A program made the translations under genes and the position numbers. A stretch of DNA of 64,000 nucleotides from Pseudomonas sp. 10S4 (lineage in GTDB: Bacteria > Pseudomonadota > Gammaproteobacteria > Pseudomonadales > Pseudomonadaceae). Numbering within the stretch: the first letter of the stretch is position 1; every line of letters begins with the position of its first letter. Positions 9,706-19,219 of the stretch are shown one piece after another. The DNA is taken from the NCBI RefSeq assembly GCF_034344865.1, contig NZ_CP133774.1, forward strand, positions 4,774,001 to 4,838,000. The letters run 5' to 3'. The notes under the pieces were generated by a model that saw only the letters and a list, made by a program, of their open reading frames with translations, searched no databases and was not told where the DNA came from.

Positions 9706-10494
9706 ATGAACAAGATGATTGCGGCTGTTTCATTGGTTTGCCTGACGGCATCGAGCCTGGCCGGTGCGGCCGACTGGTCTGGCAAAGTCCTGAAACTGGG
9801 CGTCGACCCGACGTACCCGCCGCTGGAATACAAAAACCAGGACGGCACGCTGACTGGCTTCGGAGTCGATATCGCCGAAGCGCTGTGCGCCGAGCTTAAA
9901 GCCCGCTGCGTCTGGGTTGAAAGCAGCTGGGACGGGATGATCCCGGCGTTGCTGGCGCGCAAGTTCGACGCGGTGGCGTCGTCGATGACCGTGACGCCCA
10001 AGCGCCTGGAGCAGATTGCGTTTACCGACAAAGTCTCCAACGCGCCGGCACGACTGGTGGTCAAGCGGGGATCGGGTTTGTTGCCGACCCTCGAATCGCT
10101 TAAGGGCAAACGTATTGGCGTGGAGCAGGGCTCGACCCAGGAGGCGTATGCCAAAGCCGTCTGGGGTTCCAAGGGTGTGGACGTTCTGTCCTATCAGAAT
10201 CAGGACCAGGTGTACGCCGACCTGGTGGTGGGACGACTCGATGCCTCGCTGCAGGGCGCCATTCAGGCCAGTTACGGCTTCCTGGGTACAACGGCGGGCA
10301 AGGACTATGAATTTTCCGGCGCGACACTGGATGATCCGGGCTTTTTCGGCGTCGGTGACGGCATCGGCTTGCGCAAGAGCGATGTCGAGTTACGCGAGGA
10401 TCTGAACAAGGCGCTGGCGACCATTCTGGCTAACGGCACTTACGCGCGGATCAACAAAAAGTACTTCGACTTCGACGTCTACGGCGCGAAATAA
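9706..10494 (+). CDS. Amino acid ABC transporter substrate-binding protein (HisJ/ArgT family)
   Basis: A 262-residue periplasmic binding protein with a signal peptide (MNKMIAAVSLVCLTASSLAGAADW). The mature start 'LKLGVDPTYPPLEYKNQDGTLTGFGVDIAEALC' is the family signature for polar amino acid-binding proteins. It has conserved ligand-pocket features (SSWDGMIPALLARKFDAVASSMTVTPKR). It lies 65 bp after the amidohydrolase and 92 bp before the first permease. The HisJ/ArgT subgroup usually binds basic amino acids or opines. Confidence 0.9.
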   Translation: MNKMIAAVSLVCLTASSLAGAADWSGKVLKLGVDPTYPPLEYKNQDGTLTGFGVDIAEALCAELKARCVWVESSWDGMIPALLARKFDAVASSMTVTPKRLEQIAFTDKVSNAPARLVVKRGSGLLPTLESLKGKRIGVEQGSTQEAYAKAVWGSKGVDVLSYQNQDQVYADLVVGRLDASLQGAIQASYGFLGTTAGKDYEFSGATLDDPGFFGVGDGIGLRKSDVELREDLNKALATILANGTYARINKKYFDFDVYGAK

Positions 10495-10586
10495 CGCCGC
10501 CTCGCGACTATGGGCAGGGCGGTCGACCAGGCCGCTCTGTTTCAGCATCCCCTTCACCTCAACCTAATAAGAACAAGGAGAGTGAA

Positions 10587-11276
10587 ATGCTTCTGGAAGG
10601 CTTTGGCCCGCAAATCCTGCTGGGCACACTGGCCACGATCAAACTGGCGCTGTGGTCATTGTTGATCGCGGTCCTGGCAGGCCTGCTCGGTGCCAGTTCC
10701 AAGTTGTCCTCCAACCGTTTATTGCGGGCGTTGGCCACCGGTTACACCACGGTGATCCGCAGCATGCCGGACCTGGTGATCATGTTGCTGCTGTTCTTCA
10801 GCCTGCAGATGCTGCTCAACCGTATGACCGATTGGCTGGGCGTCAGTCAGATCGACATCGACCCGTTTTTGGCCGGCGTTCTGACCCTGGCTTTTATTTA
10901 CGGGGCTTACTTTACCGAGACATTTCGCGGCGCCTTCCAGGCCGTGCCGGCTGGCCAGCTCGAAGCGGCGCGGGCTTACGGCATGAGCCGGGGAAAAACC
11001 TTTCGCAAGGTGCTGTTCCCGCAAATGCTGCGTCATGCGTTGCCGGGCATTGGCAATAACTGGCAGGTGTTGATCAAGTCGACTGCGCTGGTATCGATCA
11101 TCGGCCTGACCGATGTGGTCAAGGCTACCCAGGACGCGGGCAAGGGCTCCATGCAGTTCTTTTATTTCACGTTGGTGGGCGGCCTGATTTACCTGGCCAT
11201 CACTACGCTGTCCAACGGCGTGTTGCTGTGGCTTGAGCACCGTTACTCGGTGGGTGTCAGGAAGGCTGCGTTATGA
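10587..11276 (+). CDS. Amino acid ABC transporter permease, HisQ-like
   Basis: A 229-residue inner-membrane permease with about five transmembrane helices and the family EAA loop (EAARAYGMSRGKTFRKVLFPQML, near residues 128-150) that contacts the ATPase. It forms the heterodimeric channel with the next gene, overlapping it by 4 bp (ATGA). An AAGGAGAG Shine-Dalgarno lies ahead of the ATG. Confidence 0.92.
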   Translation: MLLEGFGPQILLGTLATIKLALWSLLIAVLAGLLGASSKLSSNRLLRALATGYTTVIRSMPDLVIMLLLFFSLQMLLNRMTDWLGVSQIDIDPFLAGVLTLAFIYGAYFTETFRGAFQAVPAGQLEAARAYGMSRGKTFRKVLFPQMLRHALPGIGNNWQVLIKSTALVSIIGLTDVVKATQDAGKGSMQFFYFTLVGGLIYLAITTLSNGVLLWLEHRYSVGVRKAAL

Positions 11277-11986
11277 CCGGTATTTTCGAGGACTACTGGC
11301 AGGCTTACCTGTGGAGTGACGGGCCGCACTTTTCCGGGTTGGCGGTGACCTTGTGGCTGCTGATTCTGGCGGTGGTGAGCGGCTTCCTGCTCGCGGTGTC
11401 GTTGTCGATTGCCCGCGTCAGCCGCAATCCGCTGCTCCGTTTACCGGTCTGGTTTTACACCTACGTGTTTCGCGGTACCCCGTTGTACATCCAGCTGCTG
11501 TTCTTCTACACCGGGGTGTACAGCCTGCACGTGGTTCGGTCCCAGGATTTTCTCAACGCGTTTTTCCGAGATGGCTTTAACTGCACGGTGCTGGCGTTCG
11601 GGCTCAATACCTGTGCCTACATGACCGAAATCTTTGCCGGCTCGATCAGGGCGACTTCTCACGGAGAAATCGAGGCCGCTAGTGCCTATGGGATGAGCCG
11701 GTTCACCCTCTATCGCCGAATCATACTGCCGTCGGCGTTACGCCGGGCTCTACCGTTTTTCAGCAATGAAGTGATTCTGATGCTGCATTCCACCTCGGTG
11801 GCGTTTACCGCCACGGTGCCCGATTTGCTGAAGATTGCCCGGGACGTCAATTCGGCAACCTACGCCTCGTTCAGCGCGTTTGGCATTGCCGGAGTGCTGT
11901 ATGCCGCCAGCGCATTTTTCCTGATCTGGCTGTTCCGGCGCGGCGAACTGCATTGGCTGGCCTATCTCAACCCACGCACGCATTGA
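11273..11986 (+). CDS. Amino acid ABC transporter permease, HisM-like
   Basis: A 237-residue permease and partner of the preceding gene. It has five predicted transmembrane helices and an EAA loop (EAASAYGMSRFTLYRRIILPSALR). The start codon overlaps the stop of the HisQ-like gene (ATGA), which implies translational coupling. The ATPase gene follows 18 bp downstream. Confidence 0.92.
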   Translation: MTGIFEDYWQAYLWSDGPHFSGLAVTLWLLILAVVSGFLLAVSLSIARVSRNPLLRLPVWFYTYVFRGTPLYIQLLFFYTGVYSLHVVRSQDFLNAFFRDGFNCTVLAFGLNTCAYMTEIFAGSIRATSHGEIEAASAYGMSRFTLYRRIILPSALRRALPFFSNEVILMLHSTSVAFTATVPDLLKIARDVNSATYASFSAFGIAGVLYAASAFFLIWLFRRGELHWLAYLNPRTH

Positions 11987-12004
11987 CCCATCGGACTTGC
12001 TCGA

Positions 12005-12772
12005 ATGTATAAATTGATCGTTGAAAATGTCCATAAAAACTACGGCAGCCACGAAGTGCTCAAAGGTGTTTCGCTCAAGGCCAAGGCGGGTGATGTGATC
12101 AGCCTTATCGGTTCCTCCGGGTCCGGGAAAAGTACTTTCTTGCGCTGTATCAATCATCTGGAGCAACCGTCGGCCGGGCGGATTATCGTCAATTCCCAAG
12201 AGCTGCTGACCCGTAAAAACTCAAGGGGCGACTTGTGTGCGGTCGATCCGCGGCAGTTGCAGGTCGTGCGCAGCCAGCTATCGATGGTGTTTCAGCACTT
12301 CAATCTGTGGAGCCACATGACGGTGCTGGAAAACCTCATCGAGTGCCCGATGAGCGTGCTGGGTCTCGGTCGCTCGCAAGCGTTGGAGCGTGCGCGCCAT
12401 TACCTCGCCAAGGTCGGTCTGCCCGCCAAGGTTGAGGGCCAGTATCCGGTCCATCTGTCCGGTGGCCAGCAGCAGCGCGTCGCTATCGCCCGCGCGCTGG
12501 CCATGGAGCCCCAGGTGATGTTGTTCGATGAACCAACCTCCGCCCTGGATCCGGAATTGGTCGGCGAGGTGCTCAAGGTCATGCAGCAACTGGCCGAGGA
12601 GGGCCGGACGATGGTGGTCGTCACCCATGAGATGGCCTTTGCCAGGCAGGTGTCGAACCACGTTATGTTTCTGCATCAGGGGCGGGTGGAGGAAGAGGGG
12701 GCTCCCGGCACGGTGCTGGAACAGCCCCGCAGCGAGCGGTTGCAGCAGTTTTTGACCGGGAGCCTCAAGTAA
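12005..12772 (+). CDS. Amino acid ABC transporter ATP-binding protein, HisP-like
   Basis: A 255-residue ATPase with Walker [10 protein letters not shown] (residues 36-44), signature [14 protein letters not shown], Walker [15 protein letters not shown] and H-loop VVVTHEM. It matches HisP/ArgT-system ATPases closely in length and motifs. It powers the importer of the four-gene transport set. No terminator is obvious before the next gene 160 bp on. Confidence 0.93.
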   Translation: MYKLIVENVHKNYGSHEVLKGVSLKAKAGDVISLIGSSGSGKSTFLRCINHLEQPSAGRIIVNSQELLTRKNSRGDLCAVDPRQLQVVRSQLSMVFQHFNLWSHMTVLENLIECPMSVLGLGRSQALERARHYLAKVGLPAKVEGQYPVHLSGGQQQRVAIARALAMEPQVMLFDEPTSALDPELVGEVLKVMQQLAEEGRTMVVVTHEMAFARQVSNHVMFLHQGRVEEEGAPGTVLEQPRSERLQQFLTGSLK

Positions 12773-12931
12773 TGCGGGGCTGAACAGGTTGATCAGGCCG
12801 ACGACCGCGTTTTTTCGGGCTAACCTGTCTGACGGTTGATGCCTCATAGTGGGCGGAGTACGAAGCGCCGCTAGACGGTACTCAACGGGCGAACGGGAAG
12901 ATTCGCCACGTCATAAGGTTCAGGGAGCGTC

Positions 12932-14503
12932 ATGGGACATCCGTCAGTCAAAGTGCGTATTGAAAGCCTTCAGCCGTCCTTTCTGGCCGAGCAAATCGAG
13001 GCCAAGCTCAAGGTTCGTTATGCCGTGGTTTTGCTGGTCGCGGTGTGCCTGTCCATGTCCGCCATTGCGATTTGGGAAGGCTGGAATTCGCGTGAGTACC
13101 ACCTGCATGACCAGGAAGTGGCGATGTCCAACCTCGCCCAAACCCTCGCGTCCCAGGCGCAGTCAACGATCAAACAGGCCGACACGTTGCTGTTTACCCT
13201 GGTCGATCGCGTCGAAAAGGACGGGATGGGTCAGGCGCCGTATACCCGAATGCAAAGTTTGCTCAGTGCGCAACGCAGCGAGCTGTCCCAGCTCCATGGT
13301 TTGTTTATCTACGACGAAAACGGGCGTTGGCTCGTCAACTCCAACGGCGCCGTTGTGCCAGATGCCAATAATGCTGACCGTGAGTACTTCATCTTCCATC
13401 GTGACCATACCGACCGTGGCCCGCATATCGGCCCGTCGATAAAAAGTCGTTCGACCGGTGAGTGGATCATGACGGTGTCGAGAAGGATCAATCATTCCGA
13501 CGGCAGCTTCGCCGGTGTGGCGTTGGCAACGATTTATCTCAATCATTTCCTCGCGCTGTACGACAGTATCGAGCTGGGTAACAACGGCGCGATCAATCTG
13601 ATTGCGGACAACGGCACCATCGTTGTTCGTCGGCCCTTCAAGGAAGCCGACGTCGGCACCAGCGTTGCCAATGGGCCGTTGTTTACCCAGTTTCTACCCG
13701 TTGCCAGTTCGGGGACTGCAACGTTCAAGTCGGTGATCGATGGCGTTGAGCGGGTGTTCGGATTTCGACGGGTGAGTGGTTATCCGCTGATCGTCTCCGC
13801 AGCCATCAACAAGGAGGAAGTGCTGAACGGCTGGCGTCAGGAATCCACGAACAGTGCGATTATCGTGTCACTGCTGCTGGCGTTCCTTGGTGCGCTCGGT
13901 TATCGGCTCATTCGGGTCATGAAGCAGCAGAACCACATTCAAAGCGAACTGCTGGGGGCCCAGGAAAAGCTCATCGAAGTTAACCGCAGTCTGGAACTGC
14001 TGGCCCTCGAAGATGCGCTGACCGGGCTGTCCAATCGGCGTCAGTTCGATTTGTTCATGGTGGCGGAAATGGGCCGCTCCCGGCGCAGCCAGACCGGTCT
14101 TGCGCTGCTGATGATCGATGTCGATCACTTCAAACTGTTCAACGATCTCTACGGGCATTTGGCCGGTGATGAGTGTTTGCGCAATATCAGCGTCATCATC
14201 AAAGACAACATCAAGCGCCCCGGAGACTTGGCGGCGCGTTATGGCGGTGAAGAATTTGCGGTGGTGCTGCCCGGCACCGACTATGTCGGGGCTTTCCTGG
14301 TGGCGGAAAAAATCCGTCGTGCGGTTCAACTGGCGGGTATCAAGCACACTGACAGTGCCGAAGGGACGGTGACGGTCAGCCTGGGTGTCTGCGCCTACGA
14401 CCCGGCATCGCAAGCCACCTCCGACGATTTGATCGGCGCCGCCGACAAGGCGTTGTACGTGGCCAAGGCCAGTGGCCGGAACATGAGCGTCATCGCCAAC
14501 TGA
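12932..14503 (+). CDS. dCache-GGDEF diguanylate cyclase
   Basis: A 523-residue membrane protein. One transmembrane segment lies near residues 30-50, followed by a periplasmic dCache-type sensor domain (about 55-300, with the YFIFHRDHTDRG.HIGPSIKSRSTGEW pattern) and a second membrane segment near 305-325. A GGDEF domain occupies residues ~355-520. The active site is RYGGEEF, and RPGD five residues before it is an intact inhibitory I-site (RxxD). It should make cyclic di-GMP in response to an extracellular small molecule. It follows the amino acid transporter on the same strand, so an amino-acid-like signal is possible but unproven. Confidence 0.9.
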   Translation: MGHPSVKVRIESLQPSFLAEQIEAKLKVRYAVVLLVAVCLSMSAIAIWEGWNSREYHLHDQEVAMSNLAQTLASQAQSTIKQADTLLFTLVDRVEKDGMGQAPYTRMQSLLSAQRSELSQLHGLFIYDENGRWLVNSNGAVVPDANNADREYFIFHRDHTDRGPHIGPSIKSRSTGEWIMTVSRRINHSDGSFAGVALATIYLNHFLALYDSIELGNNGAINLIADNGTIVVRRPFKEADVGTSVANGPLFTQFLPVASSGTATFKSVIDGVERVFGFRRVSGYPLIVSAAINKEEVLNGWRQESTNSAIIVSLLLAFLGALGYRLIRVMKQQNHIQSELLGAQEKLIEVNRSLELLALEDALTGLSNRRQFDLFMVAEMGRSRRSQTGLALLMIDVDHFKLFNDLYGHLAGDECLRNISVIIKDNIKRPGDLAARYGGEEFAVVLPGTDYVGAFLVAEKIRRAVQLAGIKHTDSAEGTVTVSLGVCAYDPASQATSDDLIGAADKALYVAKASGRNMSVIAN

Positions 14504-14505
14504 GT

Positions 14506-15423
14506 TCAGACAAAGCGGTCACGGCCTTGGACGAGTTGGGTCGCCAGCCAGGTTTGCTTGAGTTTTTCCAGCCACCAGCCAAGGGCGCGACCGTCATGGT
14601 CGCCGCGCCAGCCGGCATAGAGGATGTTCGGCTCGCGCGGGTCGGCCATCTGCTTTTCCACCAGCGAGCTGTTTTTCAGCAAAGAGCCGACCCGATGCCG
14701 GGGTAACCAGCCCACGCCCAAGCCGTCGCATTGGGCGAGGATCTTGGCGCGCATGGTTGGCACGGCGAGCACTGGTTGCCCGCCGGAAACACCGTAGGTG
14801 CTGCCTTCGGTGGCACGGGAAGAGTCGGCGACGACAATCGCCCGGTGCTGTGTCACCAGTGTTCGGGAGATGGGTTCTTTGGCCTTGGCCAGCGGATGTT
14901 TCGGCGAGACGGCGAACACCCATTCCATTTCCCCCAACTGCATCCAGCGCAATGAAGGGATGGCGGGTGGTTCGTTGGTGGCGCCGATGATCAGGTCTGC
15001 GCGACCTTCACGCAGGGCTTCCCAGACCCCTTTGAGCACCTCCTGAGTGATGCGCAGCGGCACTCCGGATTCCAGCGCGTCGAACTCGTGAATCACTGGG
15101 ATCAAGGTGTCGAATTCCAGCAACTCGTCAGTGACGATCCATAACCGGCTCTCCCAGCCGTTGGCCACTTGTTGCACGCGCTGAGTCAGCCGGGAGACGT
15201 CCTGCATCAGCCGCGCGGCCTCGTTTACCAGCAACTCGCCAGCGGCGGTGAGTTGCAGGCGGTAGCGGCGGCGGTCGAACAGCAAGGCGTCGAAGCGTTC
15301 TTCCAGTTGGCGCGCGGCGTAGGAAACGGTGGAAGGCGCCTTGCCCAAATGGGCGGCGGCGCGCGACAGGCTGCCGGTTTCGCGGATGGCTTGCAGCAAT
15401 GCCAGGTCTTCAATCGACAGCAT
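14506..15423 (-). CDS. LysR-type transcriptional regulator
   Basis: A 305-residue LTTR. The N-terminal helix-turn-helix (ETGSLSRAAAHLGKAPSTVSYAARQLEE) is followed by an effector-binding domain. It ends 2 bp from the end of the convergent diguanylate cyclase gene. No divergent target sits next to it (a REP region and minus-strand genes lie beyond), so its regulon cannot be inferred from neighbours. Confidence 0.88.
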   Translation of the reverse strand: MLSIEDLALLQAIRETGSLSRAAAHLGKAPSTVSYAARQLEERFDALLFDRRRYRLQLTAAGELLVNEAARLMQDVSRLTQRVQQVANGWESRLWIVTDELLEFDTLIPVIHEFDALESGVPLRITQEVLKGVWEALREGRADLIIGATNEPPAIPSLRWMQLGEMEWVFAVSPKHPLAKAKEPISRTLVTQHRAIVVADSSRATEGSTYGVSGGQPVLAVPTMRAKILAQCDGLGVGWLPRHRVGSLLKNSSLVEKQMADPREPNILYAGWRGDHDGRALGWWLEKLKQTWLATQLVQGRDRFV

Positions 15424-15458
15424 GTTTCAGATCCTCGACAGTCAAATGCGACACCGAA

Positions 15459-15602
15459 CCTGTGGTGAGGGGGCTTGGTCCCGTTCGGCTGCGAAGCAGT
15501 CGTAATCCGGCCAACTCGGTGTGTCTGACAGAATGCGGGGGCCGCTTCGCCGCCCAACGGGGGCAAGCCCCCTCGCCACAGTAAGCCCCTTAGCCACAGG
15601 TT
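15459..15602. repeat. REP cluster (GTGGYGAGGGGGCTTG family)
   Basis: Left copy CCTGTGGTGAGGGGGCTTGG and right copy GGGGGCAAGCCCCCTCGCCA, plus an extra partial copy (TAAGCCCCTTAGCCACAGG) at the right edge, so it has at least three REP units. It lies between two minus-strand genes. Confidence 0.85.
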
Positions 15603-15618
15603 TTGTGTCAGCCGAGCC

Positions 15619-15993
15619 TTACGCTGCCCGACGCAACTTCCACATCCGGATCAACCGAACATAGACCACCAGGTTAACCGCCAGCACCACGCTACCCAGC
15701 CCCAGTTGAATCGTCGGTGTCAGTCCGGCCGGGTAAATGACCGGCAAAACGTAATGCTCGACGAAACCGCCGCCATACACGGTTTGCCCGGCGGCTTCGC
15801 GCATCAGGTTTTCCCAATAGGTCAGCGGGCAGGTCAGGTGAAAGACTTCCACGATCACACCCCACGCGGCGGCGGGCAGGTGCCACCAGATCAGGTGGCG
15901 CCATTTGAGCACCAGCAGCCCGCCAAACAGCACGAACAGAATGAACAACAGGTGAAACAGCACCAGCCCGTCGGCGGCGATTCGGTAAAGCAT
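15619..15993 (-). CDS. DUF2784 family membrane protein
   Basis: A 124-residue protein with three to four hydrophobic segments (LVLFHLLFILFVLFGGLLV; a WWHLPAAAWGVIVEVFHLTCPLTYWEN block; and a C-terminal helix near residues 95-115). The 'CPLTYWEN' motif and length match DUF2784, a small inner-membrane family without known function. It precedes a REP and follows the dapA-like gene on the same strand. Confidence 0.8.
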   Translation of the reverse strand: MLYRIAADGLVLFHLLFILFVLFGGLLVLKWRHLIWWHLPAAAWGVIVEVFHLTCPLTYWENLMREAAGQTVYGGGFVEHYVLPVIYPAGLTPTIQLGLGSVVLAVNLVVYVRLIRMWKLRRAA

Positions 15994-16053
15994 GTCGGCT
16001 CCCTGACTCTTTAAGTGAATCGCTGCATGTTACTCGGGCTGGTGGCCTGCGCT

Positions 16054-16920
16054 CTATCGATTCAATGTGCCCAGTACGTCTTTCAAGCGCGCCACAGTGT
16101 TTTCGCCACTGCGCTGCATCGGCGCGCGCAGTTCGTCGTCGATCAAGCCTTGCAGGGCCAGGGCGGTTTTGACCGGGGCGGGATTAGGTTCGATGAACAG
16201 GCTTTGGATCAGTGGCAGTAACCGGAAGAACGTCGTTCGCCCCGTCGCGAGCTGGTTGTCGCGAATCTGTCGGTACAGCGCCACAAACAGCTCGGGATGC
16301 ACATGGGCCGATGCGGTAATCGCACCTTTGGCTCCGAGGCACAAGGCGTTGAAAATTTGCGGATCTTCGCCGCACAGTACGTCAACCGTGCCACTGGCCA
16401 GCAGTGCGAGGGTTGTAGCGTGATTGCCGCCACAATCCTTGATCGCAACGATCCGCTCGTGGCTGACGATGTTGAGCAAGGTCGCTTGCTCGAACGCCAC
16501 GCCGGTACGGTAGGGGATGTCGTAGAGAATGATCGGCACGCTGGAAGCGTCGGCGACAGTCTTGAAAAAGGCTTCGAGGCCGGCCTGGGACGGACGGATG
16601 TAGTACGGCGGCGGCACAAGCAGGCCGGCCAGGGGGCGTTTCAGGATTTCGCTCTGGAACTGCAGCAACTCGGTCAGGTTGTTGCCGGCCAGGCCCATGA
16701 CCACCCGCTCGGCGGGCACCAACTCAAGCACGGCGTCGAGCACCGCCAGTTGCTCATGTTTGCCCAGCGCCGCGGCTTCCCCGGTGGTGCCGCAGACCAC
16801 AATGCCATCCACGCCGTTTTCCAGCAGATGGCTGACCAGCCGCCGCAACCCGACGAAGTCGATGGCGCCGTGGTGAAACGGCGTGACGATTGGGACCCAG
16901 ATACCTTGAAACGATGACAT
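16054..16920 (-). CDS. DapA-like dihydrodipicolinate synthase family aldolase
   Basis: A 288-residue class I aldolase of the DapA/NAL family. It has GVDGIVVCGTTGEAAAL (pyruvate carboxylate-binding loop), the catalytic Tyr in ILYDIPYRTGV near residue 134 and the Schiff-base lysine in IVAIKDCGGN near residue 161. Members are 4-hydroxy-tetrahydrodipicolinate synthase, N-acetylneuraminate lyase or sugar-acid aldolases. Because this copy stands apart from lysine genes it may be a paralogue rather than the housekeeping DapA. Confidence 0.85.
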   Translation of the reverse strand: MSSFQGIWVPIVTPFHHGAIDFVGLRRLVSHLLENGVDGIVVCGTTGEAAALGKHEQLAVLDAVLELVPAERVVMGLAGNNLTELLQFQSEILKRPLAGLLVPPPYYIRPSQAGLEAFFKTVADASSVPIILYDIPYRTGVAFEQATLLNIVSHERIVAIKDCGGNHATTLALLASGTVDVLCGEDPQIFNALCLGAKGAITASAHVHPELFVALYRQIRDNQLATGRTTFFRLLPLIQSLFIEPNPAPVKTALALQGLIDDELRAPMQRSGENTVARLKDVLGTLNR

Positions 16921-17215
16921 GTACGTTCTCCTGAAGGTTGACCGATTTCGTCACCGTCAGAAGCGTAGAAGGAAAGTAAGCAAGGGAAGGGTGCCCGTCG
17001 CGCTCAATGTCCTGTCAGCTCATCTGACGGGACAGCGCGCCCCGGTCACATGAGCGACTGTTTCTTCGATTTGAGGGTGTTCGCAACGCAACCTTGCGCC
17101 TTGGCAATCAAGCCAATGACGACGGTGTTGAGGTTGAAGGTTGCGGACATGTTGCTGACACCCTGAATGAGGCGCTCAGTTTTAAAAGGCGCCGATGTGT
17201 TTGTCAACCGCGCTT

Positions 17216-18151
17216 TTAATCACGGAAATCGCCGAACTCGGCGCGCATCCGCCCATTGTGCTTGGCCCGGTAAAGCAATTTGTCGACCTGTTCGACGAAG
17301 TTCACTGCGCTATCGCCCAGGTGTACGACGGTGGTGCCAACGCCCAGACTCAGGGTCACCAGCGCTGAAACCGTCGAAAACTCATGGGGAATTTGCTGCT
17401 GGCGAATCAAGTGCAGGCATTTGCGCGCCACCAGCCTGGCGGACTCGGCATCGGATTCCGGCAGCAGCCAGACGAACTCTTCGCCGCCGATCCGAGCGAT
17501 GAAATCCCGTGGCCGGTTAGCGGCCCGGGACAAGGTTTGCGCCACGCGCCGCAGGCATTCGTCACCCTGAATGTGGCCGTAGTGATCGTTGTACTGCTTG
17601 AAGTAGTCGATATCCAGAATCAGCAACGACAGTGGCAATCCGGTGCGCTGGGCATTGCTCCATTCGCGTTCCAGCACGGTGTCGAACATGCGCCGGTTGG
17701 CGATGCCGGTGAGGCCGTCCTGGAACGAATATTCTTCGAGCTGCTTCTGCAGGCGAATCAGGTGTTCTTCGGTTTTCTTGCGCTCGCTGATATCGAACAT
17801 GAAGCCCACCAGCGCCTCCACTTCACCGTCCTTGCGCACCACGTGCACCACATCGCGAATCCACACGTAGTCGCCGTTTTCGGTCAACGCACGATAGTCG
17901 GCCTCATGATCGACGCCGGCCCGGGATTGCGACACGCAGAAGTCCACGACGTAGTCGCGGTCATCCGGGTGCATGCGCTCGACCCAGTCATTGACCGAGG
18001 TCCAACTGTCCTGCTTCCAGCCGAGCAAGCTTTCGATTTGCGGGCCGATGTAGCTGAACGTCATGGTTTTCCAGTCGATCCGCCAAGGAATCGCCTTGGT
18101 CGACTCAAGCAGGGTTTTGTAGACATCGCTGTCGTTGTCGACGGAACTCAT
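17216..18151 (-). CDS. PAS-GGDEF diguanylate cyclase
   Basis: A 311-residue cytoplasmic protein. Residues ~10-135 form a PAS domain of the PAS_3 type ending in the PAC motif FDISERKKTEEHL, and residues ~145-310 form a GGDEF domain. The active-site motif is RIGGEEF with an intact I-site RPRD five residues before it. It should synthesise cyclic di-GMP under control of a PAS-bound signal. The gene is monocistronic, with about 300 bp upstream holding a REP. Confidence 0.9.
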   Translation of the reverse strand: MSSVDNDSDVYKTLLESTKAIPWRIDWKTMTFSYIGPQIESLLGWKQDSWTSVNDWVERMHPDDRDYVVDFCVSQSRAGVDHEADYRALTENGDYVWIRDVVHVVRKDGEVEALVGFMFDISERKKTEEHLIRLQKQLEEYSFQDGLTGIANRRMFDTVLEREWSNAQRTGLPLSLLILDIDYFKQYNDHYGHIQGDECLRRVAQTLSRAANRPRDFIARIGGEEFVWLLPESDAESARLVARKCLHLIRQQQIPHEFSTVSALVTLSLGVGTTVVHLGDSAVNFVEQVDKLLYRAKHNGRMRAEFGDFRD

Positions 18152-18275
18152 AAAGGGCCGGCCTCAAGGAGAAATGCAGCGCCATCATGTTGATACTGCC
18201 GTGGCGAAGCAAGCCGGCAGCCGATGAAAGGCAGCGCAACGTGAGTAATGCCGATCAGTTAAGTCTGGCACCGAA

Positions 18276-18383
18276 CCTGTGGCGAGGGAGCTTGCTCCCG
18301 CTGGGCTGCGAAGCGGCCCCTGCTTATCCCTAAAAGCAGGGGACTGCTACGCAGTCCAACGGGAGCAAGCTCCCTCGCCACAG
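18276..18383. repeat. REP pair (CCTGTGGCGAGGGAGC family)
   Basis: Inverted pair, left CCTGTGGCGAGGGAGCTTGC and right GGGAGCAAGCTCCCTCGCCA, with inner inverted AGCAGGGGACTGC/GCAGTCC segments. It occupies most of the 370-bp gap between the PAS-GGDEF gene and azlC; nothing else was recognised in that gap. Confidence 0.9.
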
Positions 18384-18520
18384 ATAACTCATCGCCAATT
18401 CCATCTCTTAACTGACTGGCAGTTGGCAACGTGCATTCCTTGAAAGTGCGCAAGATTGTTCAAGCCTTCGACGCCGTCTGCTGGCACAGTCGTTGGTCCT
18501 TCCACGGGTTGTAGAGCGTT

Positions 18521-19219
18521 ATGTCAAATTCACTCATGCCGCGCAGTGCCTTTCTGCGGGGTGCGGCGGCGATCATGCCGCTGTCCCTGGCCACCGCGCC
18601 CTGGGGGCTGTTGGCCGGTTCCATGGCCATCGAGGCCAACCTGACGCCCCTGCAAGGTCAAGGTTTGTCGAGCATCGTGTTTGCCGGTGCCGCGCAACTG
18701 GTGGCGATCGGCATGCTCAAGGGCGGGGCCGGGGTCTTTTCAATCCTGCTGACCACGCTGCTGCTGACCTCCCAGCATTTGCTGTACGGGATGAGCATGC
18801 GTTCGGTGATTTCACCGTTGCCGGGTCGCTGGCGGGTGGGGTTGGGCTTTTTGCTCACCGACGAGTTGTTCGCCCTGACCAGTCAACACGACAAACAGCA
18901 GTTCAACCGCTGGTACGCCTTGGGCGTGGGGCTGACGTTCTACATCGCCTGGAACCTCTTCACCCTGGCCGGCATCGTGCTCGGCAGCAGCATTCCGGGC
19001 CTGGAACATCTGGGGCTGGATTTCTCCATCGCGGCGACCTTTATCGCCCTGATTACACCCGTGGTGCGTAACGTGCCGACGGTGGTCTGTGTGGCGGTGT
19101 CGCTGTTCTGTTCGGTGCTGTTCAGCTACTGGCAATGGGGCTCGGCCCTGGTGTTGTCAGGGTTGGCGGGCATGACCGCCGGGTTTATCTGCAACAAGTT
19201 TTCCCGGGAGCGCACATGA
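18521..19219 (+). CDS. azlC: AzlC family branched-chain amino acid exporter, large subunit
   Basis: A 232-residue polytopic protein with seven or so hydrophobic segments and the AzlC hallmark FAGAAQLVAIGMLKGG near residues 52-68. AzlC works with the small AzlD protein as a branched-chain amino acid exporter (azaleucine resistance; YgaZH in E. coli). Its stop overlaps the start of azlD (ATGA), so the pair is translationally coupled. Confidence 0.88.
   Translation: MSNSLMPRSAFLRGAAAIMPLSLATAPWGLLAGSMAIEANLTPLQGQGLSSIVFAGAAQLVAIGMLKGGAGVFSILLTTLLLTSQHLLYGMSMRSVISPLPGRWRVGLGFLLTDELFALTSQHDKQQFNRWYALGVGLTFYIAWNLFTLAGIVLGSSIPGLEHLGLDFSIAATFIALITPVVRNVPTVVCVAVSLFCSVLFSYWQWGSALVLSGLAGMTAGFICNKFSRERT

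Noticed and set aside
10495..10586. Imperfect stem-loop between the HisJ-like and HisQ-like genes, considered as an attenuator
   Set aside because: The arms (AGGGCGG / CCGCTCT) pair only 6 of 7 and have no T-tract, so it was not annotated.
17046..17150. A 34-codon minus-strand frame (MSATFNLNTVVIGLIAKAQG...)
   Set aside because: It has no clear Shine-Dalgarno and no family match; the ~295-bp gap between the DapA-like and PAS-GGDEF genes is otherwise empty.
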